Assembly (NCBI GenBank): GCA_044344935.1
Contig: JBIJCA010000139.1
Coordinates: forward strand, 1 to 11,302
Source of the DNA: Aquimonas sp044344935
Lineage (GTDB): Bacteria > Pseudomonadota > Gammaproteobacteria > Xanthomonadales > Xanthomonadaceae
Direction of reading: 5' to 3'
Length of the DNA: 11,302 bases
This document shows, one piece after another, positions 1 to 5,922 of the stretch. Position 1 is the first letter of the stretch, and each line of letters begins with the position of its first letter. Both the position numbers and the translations under genes were made by a program. The notes under the pieces are model-generated. The model was not told the DNA's origin. It searched no databases and saw only the letters and a list, made by a program, of their open reading frames with translations.

Positions 1-66
1 CTGGTCGGCTGGCTCGAAAGCCAGGCAGCGGCGGTCCGCGACTTCACTGCAGGGCCAGCCGTGTGA
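1..66 (+). CDS. 3' end of an unidentified protein (partial)
   Basis: An open frame runs from the window edge to TGA at 64-66 and gives the last 21 residues, ending in DFTAGPAV. The codons are GC-rich with good third-position bias, and the stop overlaps the next gene's GTG start by 4 bases, a classic arrangement for translationally coupled operon genes. The tail has no motif that names a family, and no function is proposed. That it is a real gene end is inferred from the tight overlap with a convincing downstream gene. Confidence 0.55.
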   Translation: MVGWLESQAAAVRDFTAGPAV

Positions 67-1307
67 GCCCGCGCGCCATCGTTCTCTGCGCGCTCGCTGC
101 GATCGCCGCGATTGCCGCCGACGGGGCCGACGCCGAGGTCCGCGTGGCCGGACGGATCGACCTGCGTTCCGTCGCGACCCGTGATGGCCTGGCCTGGCCG
201 GAGGGCGGGCCGGCCAAGCTGCGCTATGCCTCGGGCCGCGATCTCCGGCTGGCGCACGGCGTGCTGCTGCTGGGCTGGCAGAGCGACGCGCATCCCTTGG
301 ACGCCGCGATCGTGCTGCACGCCGCCGACGACCGCTCCGGTGTCGTCGACGTCACCGAGGCAAGCCTGCGCTGGCGGCCGGTTCCCGCCGGCGCGTGGCG
401 TTCTTCGCTTCGCGTCGGTGCCTTCTTCCCCGAGGTCTCGCTGGAAAGCAGCGGTCTGGGATGGACCCCTTCGGCAAGTCTTTCGACCTCGGCCGACAAC
501 GCGTGGATCGGTGAAGAGCTGCGGACGCTCGGTATCGAAGCGACCTGGAGCCGGCCGGGCCGATTCATCGGCAGCGCCCACGATTGGCAGGTGTCTGCCG
601 GTCTTTTCACCGGGAACGACACGGCCGGTGCGCTGCTGGCCTGGCGCGGCTGGACGGTTGGCGATCGGCTCAGCGGTCTGCGCGAACGGATCGCGCTGCC
701 TGCGCTGCCGACCTTCGAGCCCGATGGCGGCATCCCGGAGCAGGTGCCGTGGACGAATCCGTTCCGCGAGATCGATGGCCGACCCGGCGCCTACGTGCTG
801 CTCGGGCACGCGCACGCAAGCGGCTGGCGCAGCCGGCTGTGGCTCTACGACAACTTCGGAGACCCGAGCATCCTCAAGTCCGGCCAGTATTCGTGGCGCA
901 CCCGTTTCGTCCACGGCTGGGTCGAGCGGCGTTGGTCGAACGGATGGGCACTGGCCTTCGAGGCGATGACAGGCAGCACCCAGATGGGACCGCGCGCGAT
1001 GTTGGCGGTCGACAACGACTACGCGACCAGCAGCCTGCATCTTTCGCGATCAGCGCTTGGGCTCGCCTGGGGTCTGCGGGCCGAGAGGTTCGACGTGCGC
1101 GATCGCGACGGCACCGCCGACGACCCCAACGACGAGCGCGGCAGCGGGCTGACCCTGCACGCTTCGCGGGCTTTGGCGCAGACCGGCTGGACGCTCATCG
1201 CGGAAGCCAGCCGAGTCAACAGTGAACGGCCCGCGCGGCGCCTGCTGGGGCTGCACGAGCGGCGCGACGAAACCGCCCTGTCGATCGCACTGCGACGTCA
1301 CTTCTGA
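63..1307 (+). CDS. Predicted outer-membrane beta-barrel (porin-like) protein
   Basis: This is a 414-residue protein, probably an outer-membrane barrel; its substrate is unknown. Residues 1-24 form a signal peptide: a short basic n-region (SPR), a hydrophobic core (IVLCALAAIAAIAA) and a likely signal-peptidase cut at ADA|EV. The mature part has no long hydrophobic helix but many alternating polar/aromatic stretches typical of beta strands, for example residues 119-162 containing GAFFPEVSLE and WIGEELRTLG. It ends in Phe (RRHF), the terminal aromatic residue recognised by the BAM complex in many barrels. The GTG start at 63 is chosen because AGGG at 51-54 sits 8 bases upstream and because the GTGA overlap couples it to the preceding gene. 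The WIGEELRT block resembles conserved hypothetical porin-like proteins, but I cannot assign a transport specificity. A phosphate- or sugar-selective porin remains possible but unproven. Confidence 0.8.
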   Translation: MSPRAIVLCALAAIAAIAADGADAEVRVAGRIDLRSVATRDGLAWPEGGPAKLRYASGRDLRLAHGVLLLGWQSDAHPLDAAIVLHAADDRSGVVDVTEASLRWRPVPAGAWRSSLRVGAFFPEVSLESSGLGWTPSASLSTSADNAWIGEELRTLGIEATWSRPGRFIGSAHDWQVSAGLFTGNDTAGALLAWRGWTVGDRLSGLRERIALPALPTFEPDGGIPEQVPWTNPFREIDGRPGAYVLLGHAHASGWRSRLWLYDNFGDPSILKSGQYSWRTRFVHGWVERRWSNGWALAFEAMTGSTQMGPRAMLAVDNDYATSSLHLSRSALGLAWGLRAERFDVRDRDGTADDPNDERGSGLTLHASRALAQTGWTLIAEASRVNSERPARRLLGLHERRDETALSIALRRHF

Positions 1308-1424
1308 GGCCGCGTGCGTTCAGTGATGCAGCGTCGCCTGTGCAGCCAGAAGGGCGGATCGAAGCGCACGGCGGGCTCACGCGATCCACCGTCCATGGCT
1401 CCTCCTGTCCACTGCTTCCCCGAC

Positions 1425-1850
1425 TCAATCAGCAGCGCCTGCAGCTGCGATCGATTTCATCAGCTGCTCGGAAGTGACCAGCCCCTGCATTCTGTCGAGC
1501 ACACTGCCGTCGGGCGCAAACAGCAGCAGCTGGGTGGCACTCGCCTGATGCTGTCGCATGAACTGCTGCCCCTCAGGCCGGCCGACATCGGCGATCAGAA
1601 AATGCAGAGCATGGCCAAGGCTTTCCCGCACCTCGTCCAATTCCCGGGTCTGCTGGTTGCTGACGACGAGGTTCGGATCGTAGACGAATACCACAGCAGG
1701 CTTTCCCGCACCGATCTTGCTCAGATCCGTATCGAATCCCTTTGGCAAGCTCATCACCACAATCCCCAGCACTGCGACAAGGAAGGCCGTGATCGCGATG
1801 CGTCGCCAAGCCCTGTCGCGTCCTTCGGTGCCCTGAGCGGGTTCTTCCAT
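1425..1850 (-). CDS. Membrane-anchored thioredoxin-fold-like protein lacking CxxC
   Basis: This is a 141-residue protein. Residues 11-17 (RDRAWRR) are basic, and 18-35 form one transmembrane helix (IAITAFLVAVLGIVVMSL), so the positive-inside rule puts the remaining residues in the periplasm. Residues 50-135 follow a thioredoxin pattern: a beta strand PAVVFVYD, then the segment where CxxC should be (NLVVSNQQ), an alpha helix, a second strand (LHFLIADVG), and a C-terminal unit LLLFAPDG-VLDRMQGL-TSEQL that matches the LLLF-x-G-E / G-L-S motif of thioredoxins. The protein has no cysteine at all, and the usual cis-Pro position reads Thr (SATQLLLF). It is therefore unlikely to be an oxidoreductase; a binding, chaperone or assembly role is inferred. 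An upstream in-frame ATG at 1919 and one at 1856 exist, but GAGGA at 1858-1862 is best spaced (7 bases) for the start at 1850. It converges with the barrel gene and is not in an obvious operon. Confidence 0.75.
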   Translation of the reverse strand: MEEPAQGTEGRDRAWRRIAITAFLVAVLGIVVMSLPKGFDTDLSKIGAGKPAVVFVYDPNLVVSNQQTRELDEVRESLGHALHFLIADVGRPEGQQFMRQHQASATQLLLFAPDGSVLDRMQGLVTSEQLMKSIAAAGAAD

Positions 1851-1856
1851 AGTCAT

Positions 1857-2896
1857 GTCCTCGAAGTTGCTGAAAAAGGTCGAGAAGGGGGCAGCTGAAC
1901 GGACAGGGAGGGCTTCCATCTTGATCCTGAGGCCGCGCCCAGCTGGGGAGAGGCCATCGCAACGGCTTGCCCGGGTTGTCCAGTTCTGGTTCCTCCGCGA
2001 TCACCCGCCGGATCATGGTCGACAAGGTCTGCGGCGACCGCAACCTGATCTGCATCTTCCCGAGCCCGAATGAGTGCTGCGTCGAGGTCGCGCGAATGCG
2101 CATCGATCTGTGTCCGGCGCCTGCGTCCGCTGATCGAGCGCCCCGGTGCATTCTGGCGCGCCCCGGACGTACGCACGCATCGGTTGGCCCGCGGTTCCGG
2201 GTCGATTCCTCTTTCTGGCGTCAGCCCGCGATGGTCCGTGTCGCCTGGGCGGCAGTCACGCGCGACCGGTCGTTCCGTTTGTCGAATCCGTCCGAGTGGG
2301 GTGCGGAGGGCGACGTCCTCCGGTGGCCGTGGCACCGGCGTGCGTTCACTCCCGTTGCCCAACGGACTGCCAGGATCTGCTGAAGACCATGCTTTCGCTG
2401 GACGCTCGCGCAGGCGAGGCGCTCGCGGTCGTTGTGAGCACGCTGGTCGCGAATGACCAGAGCCCCGGGCGCACCGTCGAAAGGACTCGGTGTCGAGATC
2501 GCCTGACAGCTTCGACGGCGATATCAGCTGTCTCGCGGAGGCTCCGTCCACCCACCCCACGAAGGACCGCCCATCCGCCAGAGAACACAGCCTCTTGATC
2601 GGAATGGGTTGGCTGCCGCTGCTTCTGTTCTACGTCCCTGGGGTGTGGGGGCTTTTGCGGCGAGCACAAGGAATGCGTGAGCTCCCTCGCGTGCGCACAT
2701 CGCCGCTCCCCACTTCCTCTGGATACTCAGGCGGGGGCGTCCGATCCTCGACGGACAGCTGAACCTTGGGCCCAGTGCTGGCTGCTGTCGGGTTGTGGCG
2801 GGGGGCCGCTGGCCCATCCCTGATGAGACGCTTGCGCCAACTGCGACCACCCGGCAGATTGGGCCGCCAAGGCGATCGAGTCCCTGAAGCCTGTCC
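1857..2896. other. About 1 kb with no supportable gene
   Basis: Several open frames cross this stretch on both strands (up to 235 codons on the minus strand, 150 on the plus strand). Their translations are rich in Arg, Pro and Ser, lack recognisable motifs, shift composition along their length and have no convincing ribosome binding site. They look like chance frames in GC-rich DNA. One plus-strand frame (2490-2762) contains a short hydrophobic run (MGWLPLLLFYVPGVWGLL), but its flanks look non-coding. I see no tRNA, insertion-sequence end or clear terminator. The stretch could be a decayed gene, a dispersed repeat or an extended regulatory region; sequence alone does not decide. Confidence 0.5.
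1858..1862 (-). promoter_or_regulatory. Ribosome binding site deciding the start at 1850
   Basis: On the minus strand GAGGA lies 7 bases before the ATG at 1850 but only 1 base before the alternative ATG at 1856. This spacing favours 1850. The 23 extra residues of the longest frame (from 1919) also contain no signal sequence or conserved-looking segment. Confidence 0.5.
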
Positions 2897-4879
2897 ATGA
2901 ACGCCGCTGCCGCATCTCCCGCCGCGCCGCCCCCCAGGCTGCGTTCGCCCTCAGCCGCAGACTTGCTCGTGCCACTGGTTCTGCTGCTGTGGCAGGGGGT
3001 GTTCTGGTGGGTGGTGCATACGGTCGAAAGGGCCGCACGACCGCTTGGAATGGATACCCGCGCCGAGCTGGAGTATCAGCTGCTGGATGCGCAGGGCCTT
3101 CCCACATCGACGGACAGCCTGCGCGCGGTTCGCGATGGGCTGGATGGCTATCCGGTCGCGGTGCCGCGTTCCCAGCGCAGTGCGGGCATCCGCTTCCTGG
3201 TGCCGTTCGACGTGGCGGATCCACTGCGCCCGCAGGCCTTGTTCCTGGGGATCCGCGAGCAGGTGGTGCAGATCCGATTGAATGGACATCTGCTGCAAGC
3301 CAGCGAAGCCTTGCCGCGCCTCGAAGGACTCCTGACCTCGGAGCCCGGGTTCTACGCTTTGCCAACGCAGCATCTGAAATCCGGGCGGAACGCTCTGGAG
3401 ATCGACAAGGAGCTGTTTGGATTCGACAGCGCGCTGTCCGAGTTCGCCATCGGTCCCGCCGACGAGCTGGCCGAGGTGTTCCGCTGGAAAAACTTCCTGC
3501 TGACGGATCTGCCCCTGGTCGGGGTCGGGGTTCTGCTGTTCACCCTGCTGCTGTGTCAGGCCGTGAGCTGGCCGCGCGAAGACCGGCCGCGCATCCGGGC
3601 GCTGATGCTCTTGCTCGGCAGCTGTGCCTTGGCGACGGCGTTCCTGAGTTTCAGGCCGCCGGTGTCGCTGGGCGTGTTCCCGTTCATCGTGATCTGGTGT
3701 CTGATCAACGTCGCCATCGCGATGTCGATCGCGCTCTATGTCTGGTTCGACTCTCGCCTGGCGCTACGCCCCGCACGCTGGGTGTCTCCGAGCCTGTGGA
3801 TACTCTCCGGATTGCTGGTGAGTGGATTCTCCGTGGCCGCCGCCGCGGAGAACCCGCGCTTCTGGCTGTTCTTGCTGATGCACAGTGGCTACTGGCTGGT
3901 TGTCGGAGTCGTGGTGTTGGCGCTGTTCGCACTGGCCTGGAGCGTCGTGCAGGATCGCGGTCAGCGCTGGTTCGAGCGCAGCGTGCTGGCCCTGTGCTTC
4001 AGCGCGATGGCCAAGGACCGTTTGGGCAGCATCTACGATCTGCACTCGCCGCTGGACGCCGACTTGCCGCTGAGCCTGCCGTGGTCTCCCCTGGTAGGCG
4101 CCTTTCTCGGTCTGTCCATGGTGTTTGCACTTGCACGCGAGGCGGCGCAGGCGCGCCGCACCGTGCTGGATGCCAATCGCGCGCTGACCCACGCCCTTGC
4201 TGAACGTGAAGCCGAGTTGGTGGCGAGCTTCGAAGAGCGCAACCGGATCCTGCGGCGCAGTGCGGTGCTGGAAGAGCGCGGCCGCATTGTGCGGGACATG
4301 CACGATGGCGTGGGCGGGCAGCTCGTCAACCTGCAGGCCCGGCTGCGCACGCAGCCGCTGGACCGGCAGACACTCAGCGCCGCGCTGGACGACAGTCTGA
4401 GTGATCTCCGGCTCATCGTGGATGCGCTGGATACGGCAGAGGACGGGCTGCATGACGCACTGCTGGCCTTCGAACGGCGCCTGCGCCAGCAGGTGGGCGA
4501 CGTGCGCATCAGCGCGGAGTATCGGATGGGCGATGCGCCGGATCAGTTCGGTGCGCGAATCACACTGCAGGTGCTCCGCATTCTCCAAGAGGCTGTCAGC
4601 AACGCCCTTCGGCATGGCCAGGCCAGCGAGTTGCGGATCAGTGCCGGGCTGGATGCCGCCAGCCAGCGTCTGCAGCTGGAGTTGCTGGACAACGGCTGCG
4701 GTCTGACTCAGGGCGCGCCCGCAGGGCTCGGCTTGATAAACATGCAGCAGCGCGCCGCCGCCATCGGTGCGCAGCTGCAGGTGAGCTCCGAGTCCGCGGG
4801 AACACGGGTCAGCCTGCTGCTTCCGGCGCTGGCTCCGGACGCGGCGCGCATGCACGAACGCGGAGATTCCACCCGGTAG
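2897..4879 (+). CDS. Membrane sensor histidine kinase (7TMR-DISM-like, HisKA_3/HATPase)
   Basis: This 660-residue kinase probably senses an unknown envelope signal and phosphorylates the response regulator encoded next to it. Domains in order: a first membrane helix at about 22-41; an extracytoplasmic domain at about 42-198, predicted beta-rich; then a multi-pass membrane module at about 200-415 with six or seven hydrophobic segments, resembling the 7TMR-DISM architecture; a coiled linker rich in Ala/Arg/Glu at about 416-460; a NarL-family HisKA_3 dimerisation region with the phospho-acceptor His469 in RDMHDGVGGQL; and a HATPase_c domain with N-box QEAVSNALRHG (Asn569), G1 box DNGCG (598-602) and G2 box GLGLINMQQR (610-619). 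All catalytic motifs are intact. An in-frame stop at 2885-2887 rules out an earlier start, and the first ATG at 2897 keeps the first helix, though its ribosome binding site is weak. The response regulator follows after 59 bases. The ligand is unknown. Confidence 0.93.
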   Translation: MNAAAASPAAPPPRLRSPSAADLLVPLVLLLWQGVFWWVVHTVERAARPLGMDTRAELEYQLLDAQGLPTSTDSLRAVRDGLDGYPVAVPRSQRSAGIRFLVPFDVADPLRPQALFLGIREQVVQIRLNGHLLQASEALPRLEGLLTSEPGFYALPTQHLKSGRNALEIDKELFGFDSALSEFAIGPADELAEVFRWKNFLLTDLPLVGVGVLLFTLLLCQAVSWPREDRPRIRALMLLLGSCALATAFLSFRPPVSLGVFPFIVIWCLINVAIAMSIALYVWFDSRLALRPARWVSPSLWILSGLLVSGFSVAAAAENPRFWLFLLMHSGYWLVVGVVVLALFALAWSVVQDRGQRWFERSVLALCFSAMAKDRLGSIYDLHSPLDADLPLSLPWSPLVGAFLGLSMVFALAREAAQARRTVLDANRALTHALAEREAELVASFEERNRILRRSAVLEERGRIVRDMHDGVGGQLVNLQARLRTQPLDRQTLSAALDDSLSDLRLIVDALDTAEDGLHDALLAFERRLRQQVGDVRISAEYRMGDAPDQFGARITLQVLRILQEAVSNALRHGQASELRISAGLDAASQRLQLELLDNGCGLTQGAPAGLGLINMQQRAAAIGAQLQVSSESAGTRVSLLLPALAPDAARMHERGDSTR

Positions 4880-4938
4880 TCAGTCGCTGGGCGACGTGGC
4901 AGGCTTGCGAACCTCGCGCTTCCGATGTTCTGCCACCC

Positions 4939-5607
4939 ATGTCCGTTCGTGTTGCCATCCTCGAGGACGACCCGCAGGTCGCGCAGCGGCTCGCCGAGTT
5001 GTTGGGCGAGACGCAGCTGCATCGGCTGGTCTGGCTGGCCACCGATCTTCAGCAGGCGCGCGCTCGATTGGCCGACCCGTTCGATGTGCTGCTGCTGGAT
5101 CTGGGTCTGCCGGACGGACGCGGCACCGAGCTGATTCCGCTGGTGCGAGCCGCGGCGCCGCAGGCCTACATCGTGGCGTTCACCGTGTTCGACGACGAGT
5201 CGCATGTGATCGAGGCCATCGAAGCGGGGGTGGATGGCTACGCCTTGAAGAACTGCAGCAGTGAACAGCTGATCGAGGTTCTGGATGGGGTGATGCGCGG
5301 CGAATCCCCGATTTCGTCGGCGGTCGCCGGGTATCTGCTGAAGCGCTTGCGCCGCACCGAGCGGTCCAATGCATCGCCCGGGCACGCGCAGGAGCGGGCG
5401 CCGGGTCTGATGGAGCTGACCCCGCGCGAGCGGGATGTGCTGGAGATGCTCGCGCGCGGCTTGTCCTATCGGGAGACCGGACAGGCCTTGGGTATCGGCA
5501 GCAGCACCGTGGCCCATCACGTGCGCAGCCTCTACCCCAAGCTGGCCGCCAACTCGCGATCCGAAGCTGTTTTCAACGCTGTGCGTGACGGGGTGATTCG
5601 CCTGTAG
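4939..5607 (+). CDS. NarL/LuxR-family response regulator
   Basis: This 222-residue DNA-binding response regulator is the likely partner of the kinase directly upstream. The receiver domain (about 3-120) has the acidic pocket D10/D11, the phospho-acceptor Asp54 in LLLDLGLPDG, Thr82 in AFTVFDD and Lys104 in GYALKN, all the residues needed for phosphorylation. A linker at about 125-155 leads to a LuxR-type helix-turn-helix (about 156-222) beginning LTPRERDVLEMLARGLS, with the recognition helix in STVAHHVRSLYPKL. The HTH differs slightly from the commonest form (VAHHV for VKTHV, YPKL for YRKL) but is otherwise typical. The ATG at 4939 has no clear Shine-Dalgarno, and there is no in-frame alternative ATG or GTG close upstream, so it may rely on coupling to the kinase gene. 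Target genes are unknown. The structured region at 5739-5824 and the dehydrogenase gene beyond are candidates by position only. Confidence 0.95.
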   Translation: MSVRVAILEDDPQVAQRLAELLGETQLHRLVWLATDLQQARARLADPFDVLLLDLGLPDGRGTELIPLVRAAAPQAYIVAFTVFDDESHVIEAIEAGVDGYALKNCSSEQLIEVLDGVMRGESPISSAVAGYLLKRLRRTERSNASPGHAQERAPGLMELTPRERDVLEMLARGLSYRETGQALGIGSSTVAHHVRSLYPKLAANSRSEAVFNAVRDGVIRL

Positions 5608-5738
5608 TCGGCGCTGAGCTTGAAGACCTCGGGCGTCGCGCGACCGTGCGGTCGGCCTCCGAGGAGATCAGCCCAAGGCGGGCAGGACGATCAGGGACGG
5701 CACGGCTCTTCTGATGGCTGCGTGCATGTATCCAGCGG

Positions 5739-5801
5739 CGACGGCTCGACGTCGACATCGCTGTGGGCGCGTTGGCTCGGGCGCGATAAGCCGAGCCGTC
5801 G
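5739..5801. repeat. 10-bp perfect inverted repeat, 43-base spacer
   Basis: CGACGGCTCG at 5739-5748 is the exact reverse complement of CGAGCCGTCG at 5792-5801. The left arm overlaps the perfect palindrome TCGACGTCGA (5746-5755) and the right arm overlaps CGATATCG (5800-5807). It lies between the response regulator and dehydrogenase genes. It could be a protein-binding dyad or an RNA stem; no T-run follows, so it is not a standard terminator. Confidence 0.5.
5774..5797. repeat. Hairpin competing with the longer inverted repeat
   Basis: GGCTCGG (5774-5780) pairs with CCGAGCC (5791-5797) across a 10-base loop. The right arm shares bases 5792-5797 with the 10-bp inverted repeat that starts at 5739, so the two stems cannot form at the same time. 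The sequence shows the overlap directly; any regulatory switch is speculation. Confidence 0.45.
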
Positions 5802-5808
5802 ATATCGG

Positions 5809-5824
5809 CATACCCGCCGGTATG
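5809..5824. repeat. Short hairpin CATACC-CGCC-GGTATG
   Basis: This is a perfect 6-bp stem with a 4-base loop, about 47 bases before the possible -10 element of the dehydrogenase gene. It could be an operator half-site pair or a small RNA hairpin. No U-tract follows. Confidence 0.4.
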
Positions 5825-5870
5825 GGGCTTGCAGCGGCGCCGTAGGCGGATGTGTGAACGCGAACTCCAC

Positions 5871-5876
5871 TATCAT
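5871..5876 (+). promoter_or_regulatory. Possible -10 element for the glutamate dehydrogenase gene
   Basis: TATCAT matches the sigma-70 -10 consensus at five of six positions and lies in the only AT-richer patch before the gene. No good -35 hexamer is seen 16-18 bases upstream, so an activator or a different sigma factor would be needed. If real, transcription would begin near 5883. Confidence 0.3.
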
Positions 5877-5922
5877 TCACCGCCCTTGAATGGCTCCGCC
5901 CCCAGAGCCAAGAAGCCCCGCC

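Noticed and set aside
1356..1387. Possible terminator between the convergent genes (GGATCG/CGATCC)
   Set aside because: It has only 6 pairs across a 20-base loop, with no T-run on either side.
2190..2215. tRNA T-arm-like string (GGGTCGATTCC)
   Set aside because: The flanking bases do not form the T stem, and no acceptor, D or anticodon arms are found.
1853..2560. 235-codon minus-strand frame upstream of the thioredoxin-like gene
   Set aside because: It is rich in Arg/Pro/Ser with no recognisable domain, overlaps the start of the real minus-strand gene in another frame and has no ribosome binding site.
2490..2762. 90-codon plus-strand frame with a hydrophobic run
   Set aside because: The run MGWLPLLLFYVPGVWGLL could be a membrane helix, but the flanking residues look non-coding and no ribosome binding site supports a start.
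2832..2860. Promoter before the histidine kinase (TTGCGC ... CAGATT)
   Set aside because: The -10 match is poor and the spacing is not ideal; not distinguishable from background.
3764..4855. 363-codon minus-strand frame opposite the histidine kinase
   Set aside because: It is an antisense shadow with no motifs, and the plus strand carries intact H, N, G1 and G2 boxes.
5641..5654. Hairpin CGACC-GTGC-GGTCG after the response regulator gene as a terminator
   Set aside because: It has a 5-bp stem with no following T-run and is expected by chance at this GC content.
5620..5889. 89-codon plus-strand frame between the regulator and dehydrogenase genes
   Set aside because: It is low-complexity Gly/Ser/Arg with no motif and runs through the palindromic region; judged non-coding.
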